In this document: positions 1-8,390 of the stretch, piece after piece
Layout of the letters: every line of letters begins with the position of its first letter
Numbering within the stretch: position 1 is the first letter of the stretch
Assembly: GCF_001652265.1 (NCBI RefSeq)
Contig: NZ_LWBS01000436.1
Location: forward strand, 1 to 32,423
DNA length: 32,423 bases
Direction of reading: 5' to 3'
Source: Rhizobium leguminosarum
GTDB taxonomy: Bacteria; Pseudomonadota; Alphaproteobacteria; Rhizobiales; Rhizobiaceae
The notes under the pieces: model-generated
Database searches by the model: none
Seen by the model: only the letters and a program-made list of their open reading frames with translations
Told to the model about the DNA's origin: nothing
Program-made: the position numbers and the translations under genes

Positions 1-103
1 CGCCGCGTTCGTATTCCCGCAGGATCTTGATCGCAGATGCGACGACGACGAGCAGAATAAAGATGATCACAAGATAGAAGGCGAGATCTGCAAACAGGCC
101 CAT
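1..103 (-). CDS. Slipin (stomatin/band 7 family), N-terminal part only
   Basis: The first 34 residues of a leftward gene that runs off the window edge. The visible part is a short polar start (MGLFADL), one hydrophobic segment of about 18 residues (roughly residues 8-25), then KILREYERG, the usual lead-in to the band 7 domain of slipins. A cctcc on the plus strand at 111-115 gives a GGAGG ribosome site 7 bases before the ATG. Slipins are membrane-anchored scaffolds that pair with NfeD-type membrane proteases, and the next gene upstream is nfeD in the same direction, the classic operon order. The C-terminal part is outside the window, so intactness cannot be judged. Confidence 0.8.
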   Translation of the reverse strand, partial: MGLFADLAFYLVIIFILLVVVASAIKILREYERG

Positions 104-131
104 GACTTTTCCTCCTGCATTCTGAAGACCG

Positions 132-1531
132 TTAGCCCTCCTGCGAACTGCGGACCACTTCGAGCGTCAACCCATCCCGGCCGGTCACTTTCACGCGGTC
201 GCCGACGGCAAGCGGCTCAGTTGAAACGGCCTTCCAGCGCTCGCCATGGGCGATGACGTAGCCCGAGATGCCCGTCCAGCTGTCGACCTTGCCTGAAATT
301 CCGATCATCTGCTCGCCGCCGGAGACGACATCGTGCCAGCGCGAGATGAAGGCGAGACGGGCAATGACAAGGCCAAGAGCGAGGCAGGCGACGGCGATTG
401 CGCCAAGCACCGACCAGGAAACCTTAAGCCCGGGTATGTCCGTGTCGAACAAGATGGTAGCGCCGAGCACCAGTGCGATGCCGCCGCCGACGCCGAGTGC
501 GCCGAAGGACGGCGAATGCGCCTCGGCCACCGTCAGACCCACGCCGAGAATGATCAGCCCGAGGCCCGCAAAACTCACCGGCAGCAAGGCCAAAGCATAG
601 AGACCAAGCAGCAGGCAGATGCCGCCGATCGTTCCCGGCACCAGCGTTCCGGGCGTCAGAAATTCAAAGATCAGGCCGTAGATACCGACCATCATCAAGA
701 TCAGCGCGATGTTCGGATATCGGTGATCACCGAAAGCAGGCGGGTTCGCCAGTCCGGTTCAAGGTCCTGGACGATGAGGCCCGATGTTTCGAGCCGGACA
801 TCCGTTTGACCGACCCGCACGACCCGGCCCTGTGCCTGTGCCAGCAGATCGTTTATATCGGTCGCCACGAAATCTATGACCTTCTCACGCAGAGCTGCGG
901 CGGAGGAAAGGCTCGCGGCCTCGCGCACGGCGCGCTCCGCCCAGTCGGCGTTACGATTGCGCAGTTCGGCAAGCCCGCGGATATAGGCCACCGCATCGTT
1001 GATCGCCTTCGCCTCGCCGGCATCGCGCGGCACTTGCCGCTGCTTGCCGGTCGTATCAGGGCTGTCGTTCCGGTCACCATCGGATGGTCGGCCGCCAAGT
1101 GCGATCGGCGTCGCCGCACCCAGATTGGTGCCCGGTGCCATTGCCGCGATATGGCTTGCGTAAAGAATATAGGTGCCGGCGCTGGCGGCTCGTGCTCCGC
1201 TGGGTGCAACGAAACTCGCGACCGGTATCGAGGAGGCAAGGATCGCACGAATGATGTCGCGCATCGACGTGTCGAGACCGCCGGGCGTGTCGATCTGCAG
1301 GACAACCAGGCTGGCGCCACGTTCATTGGCCCGTTGAAGGCCGCGTCTTATGTAGTCGGCCGTCGCCGGGCCAATCGCCCCGTTCATCTTCAGGACTACA
1401 GCGACACGCTCAGCTTCGGATGCGGGCGTCGCCAGGCCCAAAGCCGAGAACAACGTCAGTAGCAAAGCAAGGATTGACGGCATCCACCGCCAAAGCTCCA
1501 AACGCCACACAATCGTCCGCCGGGCTCTCAT
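132..1531 (-). pseudogene. nfeD: NfeD-type membrane serine protease, split by a 2-base insertion
   Basis: The N-terminal part (1531 to 701) has a signal peptide and a ClpP-like serine protease domain with GARAASAGTYI (likely catalytic Ser) and a downstream REKVIDFVA segment. The C-terminal part (698 to 132) has four or five membrane segments and the small OB-fold (NfeD) domain. In the intact family these form one protein of about 460 residues. Here VITD is followed by IRTSR and a stop, because an extra AT sits at 717-720. Removing two bases restores VITDPNIALILMMVGIYG, the expected family junction. Start: 1531 gives an arginine-rich signal peptide but has no clear ribosome site. The ATG at 1483 is an alternative with a GGAG upstream. 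It lies just upstream of the slipin gene. The two halves could still be made separately, but a membrane-tethered protease is lost unless the ribosome shifts frame. Confidence 0.85.
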
Positions 1532-2213
1532 ATTTTGAAATATATGGCAGAACTGCGAAACGGTAAGAGACAAGTCTTTTCTCTGCGCCGCGTCGAGTGC
1601 GGCTGGAAACATTCGTGATCTGATTTGGCAAAACAAATGCGACCAGTGTCTCGTTTCCTGGAGCGCAGACCAGAACAATGTGACCAGCCGGCCATTTTAT
1701 CGCGGCATTGATAGCGAAGCTCCATTCCCGCAGGTTGCGGACGGAAGCGAGGCGTTCCGCTATTTCATCCGGCAGCCAGCCAACCGTCGTTGCATCGGCG
1801 CAGGCCATGTCCTTCCGCATAATTGCGGCAGCCCCTTCGATGGATTGTTATGAAAATGGCCTGGTCCGTCATGGATCGTGTCCATGGAAGTGGTGTAGGT
1901 CGCGGCTGATGGCCGTGCTTTCCGACATGGAGTCGGACGATATCAGCGTGCCACAGCGGGCAGACTGATTTGCGCCATGGTCTCAAGGGTCATGTACCTG
2001 GACCGCTGGACGGCACGATCGGGCGAGCCGGCATATCCTAAAGCAATCTGCTTGGCGCTGGTCGATGCCGTCGACGCCGCGTTGCGCTCTGCGGCCGAGA
2101 TCGATCGCCGGGCGGCGCGGCTGCTCTCTGTGGCACCGAAGGTCAGGACCATGAACACGTATGGCGCGCCGGTCCCCGAGGGGATCGCATAGACGTCATA
2201 GGACGCCTCCGGC
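1532..2213. other. No recognisable gene
   Basis: Several open frames of 60-140 codons occur on both strands, but none has a family motif together with a convincing ribosome site. The leftward frame at 1943-2158 and the rightward one at 1977-2192 both have coding-like composition but are mirror images of each other, and neither could be assigned. The stretch probably holds degraded sequence between nfeD and the EAL remnant. Confidence 0.5.
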
Positions 2214-3058
2214 TTGTCTCCGGTCCCAGCATTGCAGCGTGACCTGCAGGCTGCAATTTCGCAGCAACAATTGTCGGTCTTTTATCAACCACAGGCTAAC
2301 ATCGGCGGGGACGTCACTGGTTTTGAAGCCTTGCTGCGGTGGAATCATCCGAGCCAAGGCAATATCCCGCCGTCCGTCTTTATTCCGATTGCAGAAGAGA
2401 GCAGTCTGATGATCGAGATTGGCGCGTGGGTGTTGCGGGAGGCTTGTCGTGAGGCGGCCTCGTGGCCGCGAAGGCTTTCGGTCGCCGTCAACCTCTCTCC
2501 GGTGCAATTTAAGCATGGCGATCTGACCGGGCTTGTAAAGTCAGTGCTGATTGAAACCGGACTTGAGCCCGAACGGTTGGAGCTTGAGATCACCGAAGGC
2601 GTGCTGATTGATGATCACGAACGGGCCATTTCCACGTTGGGGCACCTCAAGGCGCTGGGCGTACGCATCGCCATGGATGATTTCGGAACCGGTTATTCGT
2701 CGCTATCCTATCTGCAGTCCTTTCGTTCGATAAGATCAAGATTGACCAGTCTTTTGTACGCAACATAGGGCTTTCCCAGTCTTCGGCGATCATACGAGCC
2801 GTGATCGGACTTGGGCGCGGACTGGATCTGCCGATTATCGCCGAAGGCGTGGAAACAACGGATCAACTGGCGTTCTTGACCCGTGAGTTGTGCGATCAAG
2901 TGCAGGGCTACCTGGTGGGCCGCCCCCGCCCGATTTCCGACTACGCCAAGCATGTCGGGCGAGCGGACGAGCAGCCAGTATCCATTCCTCCCGATATGCC
3001 CGGTCATCCGGTCGCAAGCGGCACCTACAGCCCAAGCGGGAGCACCAGTTGTGTTTGA
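2214..3058 (+). pseudogene. EAL-domain c-di-GMP phosphodiesterase remnant, frameshifted
   Basis: The reading shows almost a complete EAL domain: YQPQ and EALLRW near the start, NLSPVQF, ELEITEG, the DDFGTGYSSLSYL metal/loop motif, then KIKIDQSFV, IAEGVET and QVQGYLVGRP. EAL domains hydrolyse cyclic di-GMP. The frame breaks after YLQSF: at 2724-2725 the expected CCG is CG, so the first reading runs into a stop at 2766 while FDKIKIDQSFV continues in another frame to 3058. No GGDEF, PAS or membrane part precedes it, and a stop codon at 2199 closes the frame just upstream, so the N-terminal portion of the original protein is also gone. The catalytic motifs are well preserved, which suggests recent inactivation. 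If the single base were a sequence error, a stand-alone EAL protein of about 280 residues would result. Confidence 0.85.
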
Positions 3059-3130
3059 TGTTGAAGGATTCGACCAGATCCCGACGGAAATGCAAAAACA
3101 CCTAACTCAGAAAAGAAGTATCCGGGCCTG

Positions 3131-3265
3131 ATGTTTGTCTCATCACATGCGAATGGCGATTTCACCCTCGAAGCGGCTGAACTAGCTAATCGTTTCGGAC
3201 TGTCCGAGCATGAGTTTCACCGATACGTGTCTCTCGGGGAGGGATTTTCGGCGCTGGCTTGGTAA
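3131..3265 (+). pseudogene. Short fragment resembling DUF6522 small proteins
   Basis: A 44-codon frame from ATG. Its middle ([25 protein letters not shown]) has the look of the N-terminal helix-turn-helix-like part of DUF6522 proteins found in rhizobia. The C-terminal half is missing: the sequence changes abruptly around 3240-3262 into the GMC oxidoreductase fragment in another frame, so this looks like a recombination joint. The assignment rests on pattern memory of a small family and is uncertain. No strong ribosome site is visible. Confidence 0.35.
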
Positions 3266-3482
3266 GGCCGGTGGGACGACATTTCATCCCGTCGGAACAT
3301 GTGCCATGGGCCACGGTCCGGAAGCCGTGGTTGACGAGCAACTGCGGCTCCGCGGACTTGCCGGCCTGCGTGTCGCGGATGCCTCGATCATGCCACGCAT
3401 CGTCAGTGGCAACACCAATGCGCCGAGCATCATGATCGGCGAGAAGGCAGCCCATATGGTCTTGGGAGCAGCGGTTTCGTGA
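3249..3482 (+). pseudogene. GMC oxidoreductase, C-terminal fragment
   Basis: Reads [44 protein letters not shown] and [11 protein letters not shown], the conserved C-terminal signature of FAD-dependent GMC oxidoreductases (choline/alcohol dehydrogenase-like), including the active-site His of FHPVGT and the Asn of GNTNAP. Only about 75 of the usual 530 residues remain. The FAD-binding N-terminus and the substrate domain are absent, replaced upstream by an unrelated fragment. Its stop codon overlaps the GTG start of the next GMC gene (GTGA at 3479-3482), so the two were originally adjacent, probably translationally coupled genes of one operon. Confidence 0.85.
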
Positions 3483-3976
3483 TCCAGGCCACAGGCGAGG
3501 AATTTGACTACATCATCATCGGCGCGGGCTCGGCCGGTTCAGTGTTGGCAAATCGTCTGTCGGAAGATCCGAGGCTGAGAATACTTGTGCTTGAGGCCGG
3601 GCCAGACCAGCGTGTGATCGCCAGTCGTGCACCGGGTGGTGTCGTCAAACTGTTCGGGACCAACCGCACTTTCCCCTACGTCTCGGATCCGGAACCGGGT
3701 CTGGCCGTGCGGCGCATCCATGTTCCGCAAGGTTCATGCCGGGCGGCGGGAGCTCGATCAACGGCATGATCTACATTCGTGGAGACAGGAAGGACTATGA
3801 CGACGGGGCAGCTTCCGGTTGCGATGGCTGGAGCTACGCCGAGGTTCTTCCGTATTTCAGGCGTGCCGAAGGGAATGATCGGCCGGCTGGCATCTATCAC
3901 GGCAACGACGGGCCGCTGCCGGTGACGGACGTACCCTACCGTCACCCATTAAACAAAGCCTTCGTGCGCGCATCCC
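3479..3976 (+). pseudogene. Second GMC oxidoreductase, N-terminal fragment, frameshifted
   Basis: Starts with a GTG overlapping the stop of the preceding fragment. [18 protein letters not shown] is the FAD-binding GxGxxG motif and LVLEAGP the following ribose-binding Glu. HVPQG then leads into a frame break at 3731-3733, where one base is missing. The next frame resumes with [17 protein letters not shown], the GMC signature 1 region, and runs to HPLNKAFVRASQ near 3976. After that the family resemblance stops and a foreign tail begins, so roughly two thirds of the gene is deleted. No functional enzyme can be made. The original substrate is unknown; GMC enzymes of this type oxidise choline, alcohols or sugars. 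Confidence 0.85.
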
Positions 3977-4105
3977 AACATCCCATGCGACCAAAATTCT
4001 GTCGGCTTTGTCACATATGGCGCGACCCTGGCGTCCGACACCGTCAATGATCAGAACGATCTGCTCGCACGTCTCTTCGGACTTCAAAAGGTCAATAAGG
4101 CGTGA
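3977..4105 (+). other. In-frame tail of an unidentified gene at the deletion joint
   Basis: After the GMC similarity ends, the reading beginning AAC at 3977 is open for 42 codons (including GFVTYGATLASDTVND and LLARLFGLQKVNKA) and ends in TGA at 4105. The composition looks like a real protein C-terminus rather than a shadow, but the family was not recognised. The most likely explanation is that a deletion fused the GMC fragment to the end of another gene. Confidence 0.35.
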
Positions 4106-4561
4106 AGAGCAGAACGTATTTCAGCTCAACGCATTCGGCCGACCGCTTTGCGACACGCCCGTTTCGCAACCCAGCGCTGGATGCACCCGAAGCCGCCCAC
4201 AACGCCAGGGTCGCAGAAGCCCAAAACAGCCCACTTTTGCGCCATCACAATGACCCGCTGGCAATAAATTTCATTTTTTTATGGACATCGAGCGTATATC
4301 CACCTACATAACGTTCAACTCCTCCGCCGAAGCGCTGGTTTCGAATGGAACATGAAGCGCCGAACGCAAACGTTACTGTCGATGATTGCCGTGATGGCAG
4401 CGCCATTACTTGGATGGCCAGATACGTGATTAAATCAATAGCGCTTTGCTACGTTGAAAATACAACCGACACTTGGAAATTCGCAGCAAATACTGTCGTC
4501 TCGACAAGCATCGGCTAAAAAAGGAGAATGCCTGGCCTCTTGAGCTCGGCGCCCAAATCAT
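4106..4561 (+). promoter_or_regulatory. Upstream region of the proVWX operon
   Basis: A 456-base stretch without a long gene, more AT-rich than its neighbours, with a T-run near 4268-4276 and TTGAAA at 4454-4459. It should contain the promoter of the betaine transporter operon, but no -35/-10 pair with good spacing stands out. The only strong translation signal is AAGGAG at 4521-4526, which sits far from the proV start. Confidence 0.4.
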
Positions 4562-4578
4562 ATGAATTCTGCAACTGA
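4528..4578 (+). other. Possible 16-codon leader peptide overlapping the proV start
   Basis: An AAGGAG is followed after a short gap by ATG at 4528, opening a 16-codon frame (MPGLLSSAPKSYEFCN) that ends at TGA 4576-4578, inside proV codons 5-6. The frame differs from proV by one base. ProV itself has no ribosome site directly before its ATG, and a TGA at 4541-4543 excludes any upstream in-frame start. Translation of this mini-frame ending next to the proV start could couple the two. Equally it may be chance, with the purine run simply leading the ribosome to 4562. Confidence 0.25.
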
Positions 4579-5794
4579 AAAAGACGCGCCGACACAATCG
4601 GCAACGACCAAGATCAGCCTCAAGAACATCTACAAAGTCTTCGGCGAGCATCCGAAAAAAGCCTTCGCACTACTGCGGGCCGGAAAGACCAAGTCTGAAA
4701 TTCATGCAGCAACGGGCTGCTCGATCGGCGTCAACGACGCCAGTTTCGATATTCGTGCCGGCGAGATATTCGTGATCATGGGCCTGTCGGGCTCCGGCAA
4801 ATCAACGCTGCTGCGCCTTCTCAACCGACTGATCGAACCGAGTTCCGGATCGATCGAGATTGATGGCCGCGACATCACCGGCATGTCGCGCAGCGAGCTG
4901 ATCGCGCTTCGCCGCCGCGACATCAGCATGGTCTTCCAATCCGTTGCACTGCTGCCGAACCGCACGGTCCTCAACAACGCCGCCTTCGGTCTCGAAGTTG
5001 CCGGTGTCGGCGAGGCCGGCCGCAAGCAGAAGGCACTGGCGGCGCTGAAGGCCGTCGGCCTCGATGGCTATGCCGACAGCCGCCCGGACCAGCTCTCCGG
5101 TGGCATGAAGCAGCGCGTCGGCCTTGCCCGCGCACTGGCCAGCGAGCCGACGATCCTGCTGATGGACGAAGCCTTCTCGGCCCTCGACCCGCTGATCCGC
5201 ACGGAAATGCAGGACGAACTGGTTCGCCTGCAGTCGGAACGCAGCCGCACCATCGTTTTCGTCAGCCACGATCTCGACGAGGCGATGCGCATCGGCGACC
5301 GGATCTGCATCATGCAGAACGGCAATGTCGTGCAGGTCGGCACGCCCGACGAAATCGTCACCCAGCCGGCCAACGACTATGTTCGCTCGTTCTTCCGCAA
5401 TGTCGATGTCGCCCATGTCTTCAAGGTCGGCGATGTTGCCCGCAAGTCGCAGGTGACGATCATCGAGCGCGAAGGCGTGTCCGCTGCCGCAGCGCTTGAG
5501 CGGATGAAGAACTACGATCGTGAATACGCGATCATCCTCGGCCGCGACAAGACCTATCACGGCATGATCAGCCAAACTTCGCTGATCGAGAAGATGCGGG
5601 CCAAGGCAGCCGACCCCTATCGCGGCGCTTTCCTGACCGAGATCCAGGCCATTCCGGCTTCCGAGCCTTTGTCGAACGTGCTCGGCAAGGTCGCCGCCAG
5701 CCCATGGCCGGTACCCGTCGTCTGCGATCGCAACCGCTATATCGGCTCCATCAGCAAGTCGGCGCTGCTCGAAACGCTCGACCGCGCCAGCTGA
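4562..5794 (+). CDS. proV: Glycine betaine/choline-type ABC transporter, ATP-binding subunit
   Basis: 410 residues, the usual length for ProV/OpuAA. Walker A GLSGSGKST (74-82), Q-loop FQ (125-126), signature LSGGMKQ (178-184), Walker B ILLMDE (198-203) and H-loop VSHD near 236 are all intact. The N-terminal extension before the first strand, with VFGEHPKKAFALL, is typical of the ProV branch. Residues about 280-405 form the CBS-domain pair that senses ionic strength in OpuA-type importers. It energises uptake of quaternary ammonium osmoprotectants at the inner membrane. It is first in an operon proV-proW-proX with 22- and 64-base gaps. The ATG at 4562 is forced by an upstream in-frame stop, though it lacks a good ribosome site. 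Exact substrate (glycine betaine, choline, proline betaine) cannot be read from this subunit. Confidence 0.93.
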   Translation: MNSATEKDAPTQSATTKISLKNIYKVFGEHPKKAFALLRAGKTKSEIHAATGCSIGVNDASFDIRAGEIFVIMGLSGSGKSTLLRLLNRLIEPSSGSIEIDGRDITGMSRSELIALRRRDISMVFQSVALLPNRTVLNNAAFGLEVAGVGEAGRKQKALAALKAVGLDGYADSRPDQLSGGMKQRVGLARALASEPTILLMDEAFSALDPLIRTEMQDELVRLQSERSRTIVFVSHDLDEAMRIGDRICIMQNGNVVQVGTPDEIVTQPANDYVRSFFRNVDVAHVFKVGDVARKSQVTIIEREGVSAAAALERMKNYDREYAIILGRDKTYHGMISQTSLIEKMRAKAADPYRGAFLTEIQAIPASEPLSNVLGKVAASPWPVPVVCDRNRYIGSISKSALLETLDRAS

Positions 5795-5816
5795 CCCCAA
5801 ACACATCGGATATACT

Positions 5817-6698
5817 ATGAACTTCGATATCGGAAACGGCATCGACGCTGCCGTCAATTACGTCCTCGACAATTTCTCACCGCTGCTGGACGCCATCGCC
5901 GCGACCATCGGCTTCGTCACGGATGGCATCCAGAATGCCCTGCTGGCTATCCCCATGCCTGTCGGCATCGCGATCTTCGTGATCCTGTCGCTCTGGCGTG
6001 TCGGCATCGGCTTTGCGGTCTTCACCGCGCTCGGCCTGCTGCTCGTCAATCACATCGCCCTCTGGGGCCCGATGATGGAGACGCTGTCGCTGGTGATCGC
6101 CTCGACGCTGATCGCCATGCTGGTCGGCTTGCCGCTCGGCATCTCCATGGCGCGCAAGGATTCCGTCGCCGCCTTCGTGCGCCCTGTTCTGGACATGATG
6201 CAGACCATGCCGGCCTTCGTCTACCTGATCCCGGCCGCGATGTTCTTCGGCCTCGGTGCCGTACCCGGCGCGATCGCCACGGTGATCTTCTCGATGCCAC
6301 CGGTGGCCCGCCTCACCAATCTCGGCATCCGCCAGGTGGATGGCGAATTCATCGAGGCCGGCAATGCCTTCGGCTGCACCGCCACGCAGTTGCTCTTCAA
6401 GGTGCAGTTGCCGAATGCCCTGCCCTCGATCATGGCCGGCATCAACCAGACGATCATGCTGTCGCTGTCGATGGTGGTGATCGCCTCGATGATCGGTGCC
6501 GGCGGCATCGGCAACACGGTACTGACGGGCATCCAGCGTCTCGATGTCGGCACCGGCTTCGAAGGCGGTATCGCCGTTGTCATCCTGGCCGTCATTCTCG
6601 ACCGGATCACCCAGAGCCTCGGAAAGCCCCGCGCCGCCTTCTGGCTGGGACTGTTCCGCAAGACCGAGCGCGAGGAACTGGCGACCGCTACCGCCTGA
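5817..6698 (+). CDS. proW: Glycine betaine/choline-type ABC transporter, permease subunit
   Basis: 293 residues with about six or seven hydrophobic segments. The middle carries LVGLPLGISMARKDS and the binding-protein-dependent permease EAA-like loop (EFIEAGNAFGCTATQLLFKVQLPNALPSI split around residues 175-205), followed by GINQTIMLSLSMVVIASMIGAGGIG, a hallmark of the ProW/OpuAB family. It forms the membrane channel that docks ProV. The gene starts 22 bases after proV and has only a weak ribosome site, so coupling to proV is likely. No damage is visible. Confidence 0.93.
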   Translation: MNFDIGNGIDAAVNYVLDNFSPLLDAIAATIGFVTDGIQNALLAIPMPVGIAIFVILSLWRVGIGFAVFTALGLLLVNHIALWGPMMETLSLVIASTLIAMLVGLPLGISMARKDSVAAFVRPVLDMMQTMPAFVYLIPAAMFFGLGAVPGAIATVIFSMPPVARLTNLGIRQVDGEFIEAGNAFGCTATQLLFKVQLPNALPSIMAGINQTIMLSLSMVVIASMIGAGGIGNTVLTGIQRLDVGTGFEGGIAVVILAVILDRITQSLGKPRAAFWLGLFRKTEREELATATA

Positions 6699-6762
6699 CC
6701 CCCGCGTCAGACCATTGCGGGCAACGACCCGTCTAATGCGAACCTTCACAAAAGGAGCACAT

Positions 6763-7635
6763 ATGTTCAAAACACTCGCAACCCTCGGCCTCGCCGCCGC
6801 CCTTCTCGTTGGTACCGTCACAGCGACCATGGCTGCGGATGCCAAGCCGGTGAAGATCGGCTGGGCCGCATGGTCCGACGCCGAATTCGTCACTAAGCTC
6901 GCTGCCAGGCTGATCGAGACCAAGCTCAACCAGAAGGTCGAGCTTGTGCAGGCAGACGTGGCGCCGCTCTACCAGGGTGTCGGCCGCGGCGATCTCGATG
7001 CGATGATGATGGCCTGGCTGCCGCAGACCCATGCAGACTATTATGCCAAGGTCAAGGAGAAGGTCGAGACGCTCGGCACCGTCTATGACGGCGCCAAGCT
7101 CGGCTGGGTCGTCCCGGACTACATTCCCGCAGACCAGATCGGCTCGATCGAGGATCTCAAGAAGGAAGACGTCCAGAAGAAGCTCTCCGGCACCATCCAG
7201 GGCATCGACCCCGGCGCCGGCCTAACGCGCCTTTCGGAGAAGGCCGAGAAGGATTACGGACTGGGCAGCTACAAGCTGCAGATCTCCAGCGAAGCCGGCA
7301 TGCTGACCACCGTCGATCGCGCCGTGCGCGGCGAAAAGTGGTTCGTGGCCACCGCCTGGAGCCCGCACTGGATGTTCGGCAAGCACCAGCTGCGCTACCT
7401 CGACGACCCGAAAAAGTCGCTGGGTGAAGCCGAGCACGTCGACATTCTGGCGCGCAAGGACTTCAAGTCGGAAAATCCCAAGGCTGCCGACTTCCTGTCG
7501 CGCATGAAGCTGCCGATTCCCGATCTGGAAGCGGCGATGTTTACCGCGCAGCAGAGCTCCTATGATGAAGCAGTCGACAAGTACATTGCCGACCACCCCG
7601 ACCAGGTGAAGAGCTGGATCGGCGAGGAAGGCTGA
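6763..7635 (+). CDS. proX: Glycine betaine/choline-type ABC transporter, periplasmic binding protein
   Basis: 290 residues starting at ATG 6763, chosen because AAAGGAG lies 6 bases upstream. Longer in-frame readings from 6544 would overlap proW. Residues 1-24 are a signal peptide ending TMA/AD. The mature part begins with KIGWAAWSDAEF, carries DVAPLYQGVGRGDLDAMMMAWLP in its first lobe and TAWSPHWMF plus LDDPK in the second, all OpuAC/ProX features. The conserved tryptophans are the usual aromatic cage for a quaternary ammonium group. In proVWX order the binding protein is last, as in enteric bacteria, whereas choXWV and hutXWV in Sinorhizobium place it first. A hairpin follows 11 bases after the stop. 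Confidence 0.93.
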   Translation: MFKTLATLGLAAALLVGTVTATMAADAKPVKIGWAAWSDAEFVTKLAARLIETKLNQKVELVQADVAPLYQGVGRGDLDAMMMAWLPQTHADYYAKVKEKVETLGTVYDGAKLGWVVPDYIPADQIGSIEDLKKEDVQKKLSGTIQGIDPGAGLTRLSEKAEKDYGLGSYKLQISSEAGMLTTVDRAVRGEKWFVATAWSPHWMFGKHQLRYLDDPKKSLGEAEHVDILARKDFKSENPKAADFLSRMKLPIPDLEAAMFTAQQSSYDEAVDKYIADHPDQVKSWIGEEG

Positions 7636-7646
7636 TCTCCGACATC

Positions 7647-7678
7647 ATGCTCCCCAGCACCATCGTGCTGGTGAGCAT
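7647..7678 (+). terminator. Stem-loop after proX
   Basis: Fourteen-base arms (7647-7660 and 7665-7678) pair at 13 of 14 positions around a CATC loop. No T-run follows, so it is not a textbook intrinsic terminator. It may protect the 3' end of the operon mRNA or partially terminate before the next gene, which begins 27 bases later. Confidence 0.6.
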
Positions 7679-7705
7679 CTTCGCAAGATCGAGCAGGAGC
7701 GACAG

Positions 7706-7996
7706 TTGTATATCGACAGCCCGGACACATTCTACACGACTGACGACACCATCGGCGGCCGGATATCGCTGGCGCGCGACGCGAACGGCCTGTCGGTCGA
7801 AGCCGCCGCCCTCGCAATCGGCACCGCGGCAGGCACTTGGATCGACTGGGAAAACGATCGTGACGCTCCCTTCCCCGACCGCCTCGTGATGATTGCCGAA
7901 GCGCTCGGGGTCAACCTGGCGTGGCTCGTCAGCGGACGTGGCGAAGGGCCAACCTGGATCACCAGTGACAACGTTTCTGCCTTTCGTCCGGACTGA
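7706..7996 (+). CDS. Small XRE-family helix-turn-helix regulator
   Basis: 96 residues from TTG at 7706, supported by AGGAG at 7695-7699. No in-frame ATG exists before the conserved region. GGRISLARDANGLSVEAAALAI, then TWIDWENDRDAPFPDRLVMIAEALGVNLAWLVSG, matches the lambda-repressor-like fold with its five helices, and the C-terminal LAWLVSGRGEGP is typical of single-domain XRE proteins of Rhizobiales. It has no ligand or protease domain. It lies 70 bases after proX in the same direction and could be co-transcribed through the hairpin. Its target is unknown. It is not adjacent to the restriction genes, so a controller protein role is unlikely. Confidence 0.8.
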   Translation: MYIDSPDTFYTTDDTIGGRISLARDANGLSVEAAALAIGTAAGTWIDWENDRDAPFPDRLVMIAEALGVNLAWLVSGRGEGPTWITSDNVSAFRPD

Positions 7997-8045
7997 CGGC
8001 CAATGGCCGCGCCAAACGATTTCAGCAGGACAAGGAACGACATCG

Positions 8046-8390
8046 ATGGATACCAGCACAATCACATCCGAACTGACGCAGAACATACCTGGGGCGCCGG
8101 CCCTGGAAGCAGGATCGACAACCGGCCAGCCGATCGATCTCTCCGCCATGCACGCCCTCTATTCGGATATAGGATGGCTGATCGCCGAGCGTTTTTCATC
8201 GCTTGAAGACCGCCAGAGGGTATTCGAGCTGATCGAGCTCGGCATGCGAAGCGGTGACCCCAAACTGAAGCATGCGGTATCGACCGGCTTGATCGAAGCG
8301 ATGATTTCCCGCACCGGCGCGCAGCCGGCGAGGTGGCGACAGATCTCGGCGCAGCTCGGACCGTTGTCCGCTGCCTATATCCACGGATAG
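8046..8390 (+). CDS. Small helical protein of unknown function
   Basis: 114 residues from ATG 8046 with AAGGAA 7 bases upstream. The first 30 residues are Ser/Thr/Gly-rich and probably disordered. Residues about 32-95 are helical, with LYSDIGWLIAERFSSLEDRQRVFELIELGMRSGDPKLKHAVSTG, a pattern reminiscent of small helical DUF7674-type proteins that count-and-bind partners, but this is only a resemblance. It starts 50 bases after the XRE gene and may be its partner. No signal peptide or membrane segment. Confidence 0.6.
   Translation: MDTSTITSELTQNIPGAPALEAGSTTGQPIDLSAMHALYSDIGWLIAERFSSLEDRQRVFELIELGMRSGDPKLKHAVSTGLIEAMISRTGAQPARWRQISAQLGPLSAAYIHG

Noticed and set aside
1410..1820. A 136-codon leftward frame with protein-like N-terminus (MACADATTVGWLPDEIAERLASV)
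   Set aside because: It overlaps the nfeD start region in another frame, has no recognised family and no strong ribosome site, so it is not listed as a gene. It could be a remnant.
4802..5857. A 351-codon leftward open frame, and a similar one at 5877-6929
   Set aside because: Antisense shadows of proV, proW and proX, rich in Asp/His/Arg as expected from reversed high-GC codons.
7706..7996. XRE protein as the controller of the restriction pair
   Set aside because: It lies about 19 kb away and on the other side of the sugar locus; controller proteins sit directly beside their restriction genes.
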